The notes: generated by a model from the sequence alone, not told the origin. 64,000 nt of DNA from Chaetoceros tenuissimus (GCA_021927905.1 BLLK01000040.1:496001-560000); one strand, 5' to 3'; counted from the stretch's first letter, positions 9,211 to 20,809 are shown. Numbers and translations: made by a program.

Positions 9211-9270
9211 TGCTAAATACCAACTTGACCACTAGGCCATCATCACGAGTGGTCAAGTTGGTATTTAGCA
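9211..9270. repeat. 23 bp hairpin with 14 nt loop
   Basis: TGCTAAATACCAACTTGACC with ACT at 9211-9233 pairs perfectly with the inverse at 9248-9270. The loop carries AGGCCATCATCACG. Confidence 0.88.
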
Positions 9271-9352
9271 CATTCATTCAGCGAAGCCATGTTGAAAGAT
9301 TAGTTGTAATATAGGGTACCATAGTGAATGAAAATATCAATAGTAAAACAAA

Positions 9353-10400
9353 ATGCAACGAAATTTCATGTTATTATCTATTCTCATTGTTTTTGGAATA
9401 CTTCAAATCAATGATATTGTCAAGAAAAACCTGCAACTACTCGTTAACACAAAAAAATTGATTTGACATCTTCTTCTTTTGACTCTTCTTTGAAAGATGA
9501 AAATTACGATGAACATATCAATGAATTTGTATGTGGAAAGAATGCAAGTGCCTCGTCTTTAGAATGGAATTTTCTTTGTACAAATCATGAAACCAAAATA
9601 TCAAGCGACGCTATCGAACGAATGTTCAAGTCTCCGTCGGAAATTAATATTGTTCAAATTGGAGCTCACGTTGGCTTTGACCAAATGATCCAATTGCTAT
9701 GGGAATTGTATCTCTTATAGACAGCTTCCCCAAAACATTTCGTTCACGCTTTCACTGGACATTTGTTGAACCATCACCTCCCAATTACAAACGTCTTGTT
9801 CAAAACTTGGACAAATACAGCCATATATGTAACATGAAATCCATAAATGCTGGTGTGGTTTCAGATTTAAGCAATTACACAGACAATTCGTTGATTTTTT
9901 ACAGTCTCAAAGATACCATTGATCCAGAAACAGGATTTGATTCGCTCAGCAACAAAACTCTACCTGCTTATATAACTCAAGTGTCATCTTTTAGCAAAGC
10001 TCCAATTTTATTTAATAGAAGACAGTTTAGAAAGGTAGGCTTGAATGTGAATGATTACATTGTCGAGACTAAATTTCAAACGAAGCCTTTCTCTGCTTTA
10101 ATGGCTGAAGTTATAGGAAATGCTACAAGTGAACAGCATTCTACTCCGTTTTTGGTTTTGATAGACACGGAAGGTTTCGACTGTGATATTGTTTTATATT
10201 TACCAAAGTTTTTAGTTTTCGAAGTAAAACAATGTAGAGAAAAGTATACTAAAGAGACAAAAGGGCATTTAGAGAAACTGGGATATACCTTGACTCAAGA
10301 TGATGGTAGAATAGAGAATATTGTGGGAGTATTGAGATCTACATGCCAAGATTTGATAACGAGTCGGAGTACGTTATGCGAAACTCAGCTCTCAAAGTAA
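9353..10400 (+). pseudogene. FkbM-family methyltransferase-like gene, two frame changes
   Basis: Starts at the ATG at 9353. Residues ~5-20 (FMLLSILIVFGILQI) form a type II membrane anchor, so the product would be Golgi or ER. The frame breaks near the A-run at 9450-9462 and again near 9683, where INIVQIGAHVGF gives way to NDPIAMGIVSLID. Downstream is FkbM-like: FHWTFVEPSPPNYKRL, then LVLIDTEGFDCDIV and FLVFEVKQC. FkbM proteins methylate sugar or other hydroxyl groups with S-adenosylmethionine; the VQIGAHVGF block is the nucleotide-binding motif. Total coding length is about 345 residues, typical for diatom members. One break is at a homopolymer, so assembly error is possible; otherwise it is a young pseudogene. 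Confidence 0.65.
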
Positions 10401-11721
10401 TGACTACAATGCTCGAACAACCAGCATTCCTTATTCGAAAGCACTACATACCAAAGGTAAACTCCAAGAAGAAAAGCAATATTGTAAACTAAGTAGCCGA
10501 AGGTGTTGTGTACAGGAAATCTAGTACCACTTTTAAATTGAATCCCCAAAATGAATCCCTATTGATTTTGAAATGATGTCGCTCGGTGCCTTTATTGTAG
10601 AACTACTCATTTCTAACAACGTAGAAACAGCCTCTGCATGGGCATGCTTATTTTGCACAAAACTTTTGCTCCAACTTCTGATGGCGTCAGGACTCGACTT
10701 GCTCTACCTACCGCTAGATTTTTATGGGACTGAAATGGGCTTAAGTAAAGAGCTATTTCTGCGACATTTTAGAAAAACGAAGTTGGTTACCATTGAAATA
10801 CATTGTATTCCGAATGAACTATGATAATAGAACCTGCTACATTCAATGATATGTTTTTCATTTATCTTTGTGCATTGAAAAAGAAGGACGGAATTTTCAA
10901 AGGAATTTTTTTTATTAGATTTTTCAGCTCAACTGAGTATCAACTTCGCGGGTCTCAACTTGACGCAAAAAAATGTAAAACTCAAGTGATCATTATTTTT
11001 TGATTTTTTGTGTGAAAACCATATTTCTATACATAAATCGATATGATATATATTAAAGAGCATTATTGAAGTGTTAAATATAGAATTTTGTTGATCTATG
11101 ATTTTCATAAGCAAAAACCTATAGTTCAAATGTACTGGTGTATATCTAATGCAATATTCAAGGGAATTTTTCCTTTCTGCCTTGTAGTATTTAAAAGAGA
11201 TGGTAAAGAATAGATTGCCGAGCAGAAAGGAAAAAAATATTTTGTTTACCATCTGTAATTCTTGATTTTGTATTATACAAGCAGTCATTGGTTTTCCCGT
11301 ACTACATCCGTACGTATTAAACATAGGTTTTGTTATCCCTAAAGGAAATGGTAGAAATTTTTCACTTTGTCGCATTAACTTCGTACAATAGCCCCCCAAA
11401 CACGACTGGCAATGTAGCGGCAGGTAGACTCGCAAACATGTCAGAAGATACATGCTCCAAGTGTTAGCCTAAATGTTTGTATGACCGTATGATATTGCGA
11501 CATTGCGACATCTGTCAAAAATTATTCCAGTATTATTGATACGTACGTCATTGAAAAGATTCGGCGATGGAAAGGAATTGTTCTTTCACTCAAACTACAC
11601 TTTCAGACTTTCATGATGATCTGGTCAACTATATTGTACCATATACCTTTTGCAGAAGCTATAACCCAAATAAGAGTAGGAAGACTCACAGATGCATAAT
11701 TCCCTCAATTGAAATGAAACA
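10401..11721. other. Spacer without a recognised gene
   Basis: AT-rich. A hairpin-capable pair TTTTCCTTTCTGCC / CAGAAAGGAAAAAA occurs around 11167-11236. Open frames at 10573-10824 (+) and 10929-11453 (-) lack any recognisable motif and are not supported as genes. Confidence 0.45.
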
Positions 11722-13206
11722 ATGGCCAATAAAATAGCTCGCTTCTTATTCATTGGCATATTTCTTGTTACGAGTCCGTATTTTTCAAACAGGGGAATAT
11801 ATGTGAATGACATAGATCATATCACTTATCAAAGTACAAGTATTTTTAGTATCATGGTAGAAGATGATGACAATGTTCTTGCATCGTCTATACACTCAGA
11901 TAAAGTCAATGTTTCATCCAAAGTTACCAATATATCAAAGGTAGAAATAGACAAACGTATAAATAATGTAACAATAGAAGAACAAGGAAAATACAACGGA
12001 GGAAGCAATAGTAGCACGTATCTTACAATGTATGGTGATCACAAAGTACCTTCGTCCTTAGCTGCTCTACCGAATTGGTTACAAGAATATATAGCTTGGA
12101 ATCAAAATGAACGAGCGACCAAAGATCCTAAAGATTTGAAATATATAGTCATGAAATGTACAAAGAGTCAGACACGATGTGGTGGATTCAGTGATCGACT
12201 AAGACCATTGCCATTCTACTTACTATTGGCTCAAAAGACAAATAGAATTCTTTGCATCTACTGGGATCGGCCCATAAGATTAGAACATTATTTACAAGTG
12301 CCAAAAAATGGATTAAATTGGGCATGTCCTTCGGACTTTGAAGGAGATACAGGTAGCCGAGATGTAAATGCAAAATTTCTAATTCAAATGGATGAAAAAG
12401 TGAAAAAATATGCACTTCAGTTGGTTTCAAGGATTAAATCTTCCAAACAGACATATATTGCGTTGGACACTTCACAATCTACAGATCAGATCAATTGTAT
12501 GAATAATATCTTCAATGCATACTCGTATCAAGATCGTATGCCAAAAGTGTCAAAATGGATGCATATTAATATGATGGAGCATATCTTTCGAATAATGTTT
12601 AAACCCATACCTACTATAGCGAGAAATATCAATGTGACCATGACTAAACTTGGTTTGGTAGAGGGGAATTATACATCTATACATCTCCGCAGTATCCAAC
12701 ATCAAGATTAAAACATATCTTGGGTAAGAATATGAGTGCGCTAGATCATGGACACTTTACACCAAAGTTTGATGGAAGATACAAATCATATCTTATGCAA
12801 CTTACAAACAATGCTGTGGAATGCGACTATTTATTGGACACAAAGAGACCAATAGTATTCATCTCAGACAGTACTGACCTAGTAGATCATGTCATTGAAA
12901 ACAAAATAAATGTGAGAGGTTTGAAAGTACAGATTCTGGGAGTAAAGCAAAGGCCCAATATCATACATCTCGAATTTGATAATACAAATTTAGAGGACAC
13001 TTTCTATCCATTGTTTGAGGATTTGCTCATCATGGGAGGAGGCTCTAGTGTGTCTCATGGGCTCGGATCTTTTGGAGCATTCGGTGCAGGACTGGCTGGC
13101 AATCGCGCTTCATAGAAATTACAGGGGTGCTCCAATCAAGTGTCCAAACAATGATACATCCATAGAGTTTGTTCCAATTACAAATAATGAATTGATACTG
13201 GACTAA
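11722..13206 (+). pseudogene. Fucosyltransferase-like type II membrane protein, broken
   Basis: ATG at 11722. A membrane anchor at residues ~5-20 (IARFLFIGIFLVTSPYF) is followed by a Ser/Asn-rich stem. The catalytic part begins at ~150: CTKSQTRCGGFSDRLRPLPF, then CIYWDRPIRLEHYL. This resembles the GDP-fucose-binding start of GT23/NodZ-like fucosyltransferases of diatoms. Downstream are PIVFISDSTDLVDHV and LIMGGGSSVSHGLGSFGAFG, the family's C-terminal loop. The frame changes near 12690 (IHLR to QYPTSRLKHIL) and again near 13105-13120, where ITGV and YRGAPIKCPNN lie in other frames. Two to three single-base changes make it a pseudogene or a mis-assembled gene. The product would act in the Golgi on N-glycans or exopolysaccharide. 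Confidence 0.65.
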
Positions 13207-13289
13207 AATAAATAACATCTGTATTACCCATTGTTATCTCTTGAGTTACATTTGTACAGTGTAAATATTCTACATCCATAGTCTAGAGT

Positions 13290-14820
13290 TTAACTAATAA
13301 CACACTGCGGCGGCAGTTGCTGCTGGTCTACAGAAGTTGGAATTGTCAAAGTCCCTCTTCTACTGAGTTCTTTATGAGTATATGGACCATTTGGCTGAGC
13401 ATTATAATTTCCATTGGTAATCTCCAAGCATTTCAATCTAGCCAATTCAAAGTAGTCATCGAACGGTGTTGCAGGCATATTATCAATATCGTCTTTGAAG
13501 ATATTATACTCCCACTCATCACTTCCATGAATTAGAGTATTTCTAGATATGTTGATCAGTGCATCTATCACATAGTCCCATTGCATAAAACGTCTGAAGC
13601 TTATTCATATAAAAGTCCTGTATAGTCCCATCACTTGAAGCATGACCAAGTTCTTTGTGAATATTTGTTTTCGATGGACTCATCCTTTTCCAAAGTAGAT
13701 TCATTATCCTCCCAAATCATGTACTATGCGCTTAGAAAAGGTTTGGGGATTCATTCTCTATTTCAAAGGAATACTTCTGTTGGGATGTATTCAAAACGTG
13801 GAAATCCATGCTCAAATTGTACAAACCCATAAATCTCTTTGAAGCACTTTGAATAAGGCAGGGTTTTGCCTCTTCAAATGTCACAGGGTCACATTCTTTT
13901 AAATCGAAAATGTACTCTGCTGTCAAATTGAGCATATAATGCATCCTTGACGAAATCCATCCATCGATAAGAGACCTTCTCAGGGCATCATTCATGAGGA
14001 GTTTCGCAGAACAATGATAATTGAAAATTGTAGCAGGCATTTGCAGAGCCGTAAGAGAATACATCTCCTCTGTATCTTCAGCATCATGCCTCGACCTTTC
14101 TAAAACCATGAGTGGTGTCATACCACTGATATTTTGTACAAATCTTTGTGCCCCATGTTGAATTAGAAATACCATAGCTTTAAGATTTTTGGCACTAGCT
14201 GCACAATGTAGAGGAGTATTTCCACTCATCTATACTATTGATTGCCTTAGGAGCTAAACTTCAGGCTCTGTATTTATATCCAATTCCTTCGTTTCTTCTT
14301 GCTTTGATTTTCATTTAGTAGGCATGGAAATGGAAGAAAAAATATTTCTCGTCAAGTACCAAGTATCACATTCCCCAAGATATCTACCTGCTTGTTGAAA
14401 CCCCAAACGAGCAAAATATCTGCATATTTTCAACTATGATCCTTTAACTCGCTTCAGTGCCTATCCTCTACAGAAATTTGATTATTTCAAAGTCAGTCAT
14501 AGGATGCTCGTTGTCAACGACAAGACAGTCCATGCTGACGCTATATTCTAGATTGTGGAAGTAGCGATATATTTCTTCATTTCCTGCGTTAGCCAATGCA
14601 TTGTAATATCCCAAGTACTGAGATTTTGTTCCTTGTCTCATTGAATTGAATCATCTCAATAGATTTACTCCCAATTGTATACATTATATTCTGCTCACAC
14701 TCTTCATATTGAATCGCTGGAAGACAGTATTTCTGAAGCCATGAATGAGTTTCAAATTGATATTTGTAAAAATCTAAGGACATGCAAATTACCTCTTGCC
14801 ACTATCTTGAAAGTATCATC
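13290..14820 (-). pseudogene. Ankyrin-repeat protein pseudogene, 3' part (copy A)
   Basis: The piece at 14229-13732 carries an ankyrin repeat (GNTPLHCAASAKNLKAMVFL, then GMTPLMVLERSRHD). The piece at 13586-13290 continues the same gene in another frame and ends DQQQLPPQCVIS. Fragments between them (13590-13731) lie in shifted frames, and the stretch 14230-14820 has lost its frame as well. A frame change just upstream of 14229 is shown by comparison with copy B, which reads VDEFGNTPLHCAA there. The 5' remainder of this copy lies beyond the LTR element, at 17519-17800. These minus-strand ankyrin genes are a large diatom family of unknown role. Confidence 0.75.
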
Positions 14821-15278
14821 AATGTGTAACAGGCAAGAGTCAGTGTGAACTTTGATGGATGGAGTTGAATCTGATGGTGATGATCCAAGTTTCTTGTCAG
14901 TGTTGATTGGAGCTGGACGTGCTCCGAGTGACAAATTGTAAATGGCATTGCTCAATATCATGAAACAAGGGTCGCCAAAATCATGGAGTGGAGCGTCATT
15001 ATCATTGTCTTGCACAGGAGTAGAGTCATTGTCAGCTGCAGTGGTGTGAACAGGTTCAAAAGTGGGAGAAAGATCTGAGGTTCTTTCACGCTTTGCATCA
15101 GTCATCCATGCTGGTGCATTATTAATATTGCGATCATTGGTGGATAAATTATGGGCAGAAGGTCCAGAAGTTGGTGCGTAGTGCTGCACATGCAAGCAAG
15201 CAAGAAAGATTTATTTGGATTATTGGGTTTTGGATTGTCAGATTTTTGGTTTGTCAGATTTTTGGTTTGTCGGATTAG

Positions 15279-16527
15279 CTATGGGTATAGTGATAAAGAA
15301 AAAATACAGAGGGGATGTATACTTACACTAGGTGTATTCAGATGAGGTTTTGGAATTATAGTTCTTCTCTTGGTATTAGGCTTGTGTGTCCACAGCTCGT
15401 GAAAGAATTCCTCTCGAGGTACCCTATGAAAAGCAGGACATGATTCTCTAGGATTACAAACGACGCCAGCAGTGCCACAACGGAAACAGCCAAAGAAACC
15501 AATTGGGAATTTGGAAGTGAACTGAAGCTTTGGATTATGTGGGTAGTGGACATCGTTGATGGTACGAATCTCCATGCCAACAGGTGCAACAGGTGGAGGC
15601 TTGCCATGATGTTCCTGAAGCACTTTCTCTGCAGGAGATTGCTGGGAAAAAGGAAATGATTGAGCAGGATCAGTTCTGATTTTCTTCTGAATGCGAAGTC
15701 CAGGAGCTTTCTCAGAATCAACCATGGAAGCAAGTAATGCATGGCTACGTTTCTGAGCAAATGCAATGGTACGATGAGCAGCAACGGCAAAAGTATGAAT
15801 ACGACAAAGGGCAGCAATGTGCTTGTCTCGGGAATCAAGAAGTTGAGCATCAACTAAGACTTCTTCCTCAGCGGTAGCTTCAATCTGGTCATGGACTTCT
15901 TCTACAAGTGCATAAAAGAAAGCCTGAGATGGGACAAAATTCCATTTAGAACATGGGTCTGGTAGAGAAGGGAGCAACTCCATAAACTTTTCAAAGAGCT
16001 GATCAGGGAGGAGGGCTGTCTTAGTAACTTCATCATACTGCAAGAGTGCTTGAAACTTTTTGATGGTATCATGCAGAGCACGGCGTGCATCTTGTGAATT
16101 GAGTTCACCAACATAATCAAGCTGGCATGCATGAAGGAATTCTTGAAGGAATATTTTCTCTGCAAAAGTAGATAATGGCTTGGAAGGATCATTGGAGTTA
16201 ATGGCTGGAAATGGATCTAGGATAGTTGGGTTGGGAAATACCGCGTCAAATGTGGACTGAGAGGAAAGGAAATTGATGGTACCAAAGTAACCAGTGACGA
16301 TGGAAGATGATGTTGAAGGAGACTGGGCAAGAAAGGATGATAATTTAGAAGAAGCAGGTGTGATTGGAGCAGGACCGGTCGCAGCAGGTGGAAGTGTATT
16401 ATTGTTGGTGTTATTGGTGCTGGTATTATTGGTATTGTTGGTACTGGTATTATTGGTATTGTTGGTATTGTTGGTACTGGTACTGGAACTGGTGGAAGTA
16501 CCGCTGGTAGAATTAGTAGATGATGAA

Positions 16528-16575
<48 letters not shown>

Positions 16576-17315
16576 GAGGAGGATGAGGATGCCAATGCAG
16601 CTAGAGGAGCAGGAGTATGAGTAGGAATAATTGAAGTCAAAGGTGTTGAAGGAGCTGGAGGAGATGAAGCTGAGCCAAAGTCAAGACAGCGTCTGACTGG
16701 GCTGAATGGATTGGAGACAGGGATGTGAGTATTGGTAGCTGGAGAAATGGCAGATGTAGAGACATTACGATGGTGTTGAGGAAGCTTGAGAGCAAAATCA
16801 AAGGTGAAGGTAGGTAGCTTGAAGGGAGACTCGGTGTAATCAGAAGGAAGGATGGTGCATGTGAGTTGTGCATAAGACATGCTGGCTTGACAACGGAGAG
16901 GGTCTAGAATGTTGGCATCAAAAAGGATACGACTATTCTGGTCGCCATCTCTGGTAAGAAAACCAGCATGTTCAAGATGTTCCACGGAGAATGGAGCATT
17001 CAAGACAGCATCGCGAATGGACTGGGCGGAGTGAGATGATTTGTAAAGAGGAACTGGGGTGCATTCATGAATGACGGAAACGAGGTCAGCAGTGGAATAG
17101 GAACGTTCTAAACGGATGATTTTGGTAGCAAAGAGGTTGAAATGACTTTGACGGAGATGACGGTCCGTTTCGCCAGGCTTAGGTAGAAGTGGTAAGCTCA
17201 CGGTGTGATGGTCTTTACCAATCTGTACGAAAGCATGGCTAGAACTAGTAGCAGAACTAGCTCCATCGGAGCGAGACTTGCGCTTGGAGGAGAGAGAAGA
17301 GGAGAGGTGAGACAT
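15279..17315 (-). CDS. Gag-like zinc-knuckle protein of the LTR fossil
   Basis: Long open frame of 678 codons. An N-terminal region with SLPLLPKPGETDRHLRQSHF is followed by a long Ser and Asn/Thr low-complexity linker (encoded by GAT and GGTATT-type microsatellites), a helical region, and a C-terminal zinc-knuckle-like CFRCGTAGVVCNPRESCPAF. A further open frame on the same strand (15195-14825) carries the Pro/Asp-rich end of the element. The layout fits a structural protein of a diatom LTR element. Confidence 0.7.
16519..16576. repeat. GAT trinucleotide microsatellite
   Basis: About 17 GAT-type units. On the minus strand they encode the poly-Ser tract of the gag-like protein. Confidence 0.9.
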
Positions 17316-17518
17316 AATTGAACGGTGGTCGTGGGACGAAGAGTATTCGGTGCCATGTAACAGGTAAACAAAAGGGATGATATTGTTATTATATTTAGAT
17401 GCTATTGATTAGATATGTTGTTGTGTTCATCGAGGAATGAGGAAGATGTCAGCCTGACAGATGTGATGTCAGTATTATATATATATTTCATTAGCTATAT
17501 TAGTAAGTGAGTGTTACA

Positions 17519-17800
17519 AATGTTGCTAGGAATCAATTCATCATTGTCTTACTGCATATGAATGAAAGGAAACAAATAGTAGCCACTTTCAACATTACCA
17601 TTCATTGATTCTGCTGTGAATAACTTGTCCTTCTCTCAGCTAGACTATTTAGACTATTACAGAATTCTTCATTGCAATATTTTGCTGTCTCTGGTGATGC
17701 TGTACCTGCATCATTGGTCATGTACGATCTTTCATTATTATCAAATTCCTCCTCAACTTGTATCTAGATAGATAGTTTAGTGTTGACAATATTGTATACG
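17519..17800 (-). pseudogene. Ankyrin pseudogene copy A, 5' remainder
   Basis: Matches 27633-28066 of copy B (TGAATGAAAGGAAACAA, GTAGCCACTTTCAACA, then TAGTGTTGACAATATTG) but lacks about 200 bp corresponding to copy B's first exon. It continues copy A across the LTR insertion. No usable frame. Confidence 0.7.
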
Positions 17801-17851
17801 AGTTGATGTAGTATGTAAGTTTGCTGTACTTCGAACGTACCTAGATAAAAA

Positions 17852-18479
17852 TTAATACCACCTCCTCACTTCTGTTGTAGAAGCCATGAGCACCTCATCT
17901 GTACAAGTAAATAGTTCATCTTCCATATGCCTTGTGGTAGCTTGACATGTTGCATTCCTACGAAGATTTAAAGACCATTCAAGCAATCCACTCTTTGCAT
18001 CCAACCACTCATCAATGGAAACAAGACCTTGCTTGTTCTGTAACCTCAAATCAATTAGTGGCTTATCGCCAGCTATGAGATGTGCCTCAAAATAGGTGGT
18101 AGATCTAAAGAATTGAAAGATATGCCTTCTTTGCACCTTTTGTATGCTCATTGATTACTTCCTAATCCTTTTTACCAACATTGTTTGAGAGAAAGCCATT
18201 TGTGAACTCTGTGGTGAATTGCTCTAGCGATGTCCCAGCTGCTTTTGCTGGCATAGTTATGAAAATTTGATTGGACCTTTCAATCAATGTTTCTACCTCT
18301 GAGCTGGGAGAGAATTTCAGGCATGATATTTTTGTGGCTGTCATTGACACTGATAAAGAAGTACTAGTCAGCAATCCTTTCCCATTGATGTTGGAGTGTG
18401 CACTGCTAGTAGCATTATCCCAGTTCATATACAAAAGAAGCATACTTCCTGCAATGAGGATTATTAATCCTTTTACCAA
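17852..18479 (-). pseudogene. Sulfotransferase-like membrane protein, truncated
   Basis: ATG at 18479. Residues ~3-18 (KGLIILIAGSMLLLYM) are a type II anchor. SNQIFITMPAKAAGTSLEQF is the PAPS-binding 5'-phosphosulfate loop as found in diatom sulfotransferases (KAAGTSL in place of the common KxGGTSL). The frame ends at 18162 (NNVGKKD); a second frame (18151-17852) continues with TTYFEAHLIAGDKPLIDLRL and DEWLDAKSGLLEWSLNLRRN. The 3'-PAP-binding and C-terminal parts are not visible. Expected length is ~350 residues, so this is a broken and shortened copy. If intact it would sulfate glycans in the Golgi. Confidence 0.6.
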
Positions 18480-19480
18480 TAAAAAGCCAACGAAGCTACT
18501 GCTGATAAAGTTGTCTTTTATCTATCATCTATCTTTTAGCACTGGTGGCCACAATATATGTGATCACAATGGAAATGTTCTCAGCACAAAAGTATTAGAA
18601 AAGGAGTTACATGGGCTATTGAAGATTCTTCAAGAAAAGGAGTAGTCCCTGAACACATCAGTGTTGAAAGTGAATTTCATCTGTATAGATTGAGATGAGG
18701 TGCTATGCTAGAGCTAGGAATATGCAACTCAGTCAGGTTGTGATTGATACTAATAACAGATGGAGAACTATGCAAACATCAAGAGGAAAGAAAAATCTTC
18801 CTATGAGTCAACTTTACCTGGATATCTCTGTCGCATTACCTGGCCATTTAGCCTTTTCTGCTGCAATGTAGTAGGCCCTAGTCTGAGCACAGGCAATGGA
18901 TATCTACTTGTCGAGACTGGCAAGAAGTAGAAAGCAATGTGAGGTAGGGAATGATGAGGGGGAGAGATCAAGGTCTTCTGGAAGACATTGTTTTTGTGAT
19001 TGTCTTTCAAGTAGTTAATTCCTTATTTGAAATTTGAAAGTGCTGGATTGCATGTTAGAGGATGTTGAGCTTGTGGTGAAGTGACATAACGTCATCTCCT
19101 TTTGCAGCAAGCTCACATCTTGGTGCTGAGGTTCTAGGTGTATATGAAACATTTTGATTGTATGTTTGGAGTGGAGAAACCATAGAATGTTCTCTTCCCT
19201 GACTCTTATAAGAATTCAAAGACAGGTATCTATGAAATGTGAAGAATTCAAATTTGATTTTACATCAGTCTCTACTTCATTGCTCTATAACTCAAAATCC
19301 ACACTTTGGAGTATGATGTTTGACTATTCCTTTCACTCTAATTTCCAATTTCAAGTTGATTTGCAGGTTCAAACACCATACTCAACCAACTCCATTGTAT
19401 CGAAAATTGACAAAAAGAATGTACCAAAGCCACGGTAAAAGAAGGCTTAGAATGTCATAAAAAACTCTGCATCAACACAA
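18480..19480. other. Spacer, nothing recognised
   Basis: AT-rich with no gene-like frame and no clear repeat. Confidence 0.45.
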
Positions 19481-19760
19481 TGATCAACTCCACCCTGCGA
19501 AACAGTAAGCTGTGAATCAATGACATCCACTCAGCTCTGCGAAACTGTATGAAATTACCAAAGCTAAAAACTGAAAGGGCTTTGAAAGCCTTGAAACATC
19601 AAATCAACTCCCTAAATGATAAAAATGTACTGATACAATGAATCAAAAGGGCTTGAAAGCCCTGAAAACTCCACGTCCGACTCAACTCTGCAAAATGGTA
19701 GGAATGTACCAAAGCTGCTAATCAAAAAGACTGAAAAGCCCCGTTCAACTCCATGAGATG
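19481..19760. repeat. Degenerate ~100 bp minisatellite
   Basis: Phrases such as CAACTCTGCGAAACTGTA, ATTACCAAAGCTAA and AAGGGCTTGAAAGCCCTGAA recur three to four times with variation and gaps. The order is roughly constant, so this is an old tandem array. Exact unit borders cannot be fixed by eye. Confidence 0.55.
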
Positions 19761-20091
19761 ACCTGAGACAACTCCTTGGAAATGTGCCTGAGAAGATGGC
19801 TGTACTTTATGAAGACATGATTGCAAGAAGTGATGAAACTGAGACAAGAAAAGAGAGCATTTCTGGATCGACGGAGCTAGAGAATCTAGAGAATCTAGAG
19901 AGGGAGACAGGAAAGGAAACTCATCTAAAACAACAGAAAGGCTGCAAGCTTGTTGGAGTTGAATACTTCTTGCAATCAAAAGAAAGTGAGCTCACACTGA
20001 TGGACCTAATCTGCTGCAGCTTCTCTCTGAGAGAAATGCTGTACTGGCTTGTACCTGAAGGCTATTCCACGTCACTAGAACGGTCCTGGCA

Positions 20092-20574
20092 ATGCATCAT
20101 ATGCACGTACTTGTCTGCATCATGCATCCCATTCTCCGCGTGAGTGGTGGTGAGGGAATCAAAGACTTTGTTGGCGTTGGTCGCTGGCTAGCTAACAAAA
20201 TCAGAGATTTCCTCGCGGCGCTGCTCTCTAGCTCTCACCCACTGTATAACCAGACTCTAAGTTATGACGATGGTGTGGGTGTAGTCACTCTTGGTATACA
20301 CTCACTGGGCCCATTTGAATTGAAGAGACTTAAGTTCCTCAATGGACTGTCTCGGTCTATGGTATTATATGAGTCACCTTTGGTGGAATGTAATTGGAAC
20401 GTTCTCTTGGCTAAAGACGTCGGTACGTGCATTTGTTATTACAATACCATTGAGAAGGTACATAGACTGCTAATCGTCTCTACCAATGAAGAACATTTGA
20501 ACCTCAAATCAACATTTCTCATACAGAAACAAATTCTTGATCCAAATTTGAGCAACCATCTTTTCAAAAAATAA
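20092..20574 (+). CDS. Hypothetical protein, uncertain
   Basis: 160-codon open frame with protein-like composition (GVGRWLANKIRDFLAALLSS, LGPFELKRLKFLNGLSRSM). No recognised family. A second open frame upstream (19796-20143) could be an earlier exon, since GTGAGTGG near 20140 could act as a donor, but this is speculative. Confidence 0.3.
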   Translation: MHHMHVLVCIMHPILRVSGGEGIKDFVGVGRWLANKIRDFLAALLSSSHPLYNQTLSYDDGVGVVTLGIHSLGPFELKRLKFLNGLSRSMVLYESPLVECNWNVLLAKDVGTCICYYNTIEKVHRLLIVSTNEEHLNLKSTFLIQKQILDPNLSNHLFKK

Positions 20575-20779
20575 CATAATCAAATAATGTGAAAGTAGGA
20601 AAGTAAATATTCTTTTATTTAATGCGTACTCATTGCATATGTACAAGCCACTTTTTGTGTGCAAAAAGACGAAAGAAAAAAGATGAAGTGTTTTGTTAGT
20701 GTTTTTATCGTGGTGAAAATTCCTAACCCCACAGGGAAGGCATGGGGGGAATCACCTAAATTATATGGGGATATGGTTA

Positions 20780-20809
20780 GAGCATTTGCTATAAGGCGGC
20801 CGGCCGGCC
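20780..20809. repeat. Harbinger left terminal inverted repeat
   Basis: 30 bp identical (inverted) to 24549-24578. It ends in tandem GGCC, unusual in this AT-rich window. Confidence 0.95.

Larger units (their letters stand above)
8917..9270 (-). mobile_element. tRNA-derived SINE-like element bounded by hairpins
   Basis: On the minus strand an A-box-like TGGCCTAGTGGTCAAG (9239-9224) is followed about 35 bp later by a B-box-like GAGTTCGAGTACC (9188-9176), the spacing of a tRNA promoter. A GCCAGAGGCAGCAGATTCC-type body follows. The same tRNA-like head is repeated, inverted, at the other end (8953-9003). Each end carries an additional inverted piece, giving a hairpin at both termini. No poly(A) or simple tail is evident. 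Confidence 0.6.
14825..17518 (-). mobile_element. Gag-only LTR retroelement fossil inside the ankyrin pseudogene
   Basis: Ends are TGTAACAGG and GTGTTACA, flanked on both sides by AATG (14821-14824 and 17519-17522), a 4 bp target duplication. In minus orientation one LTR occupies 17518-17356 (TGTAACACTC to CCTGTTACA, 163 bp) and is followed by TGGCACCGAATAC, a plausible primer-binding site. The interior carries a gag-like protein and no polymerase. The other LTR is not recognisable beyond its last few bases, so age cannot be judged from LTR pairs. The empty site survives in ankyrin copy B at 27633-27636. It is incomplete and non-autonomous. Confidence 0.8.

Noticed and set aside
8804-9235. 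143-codon plus-strand frame
   Set aside because: It runs through the tRNA-derived element and its palindrome; chance frame.
10929-11453. 174-codon minus-strand frame in a spacer
   Set aside because: No motif, no better composition than the surrounding AT-rich DNA, no neighbour support.
16294-16620. Plus-strand poly-Asp/poly-Val/Leu frame
   Set aside because: Antisense shadow of the poly-Ser and Asn/Thr microsatellites of the gag-like gene.
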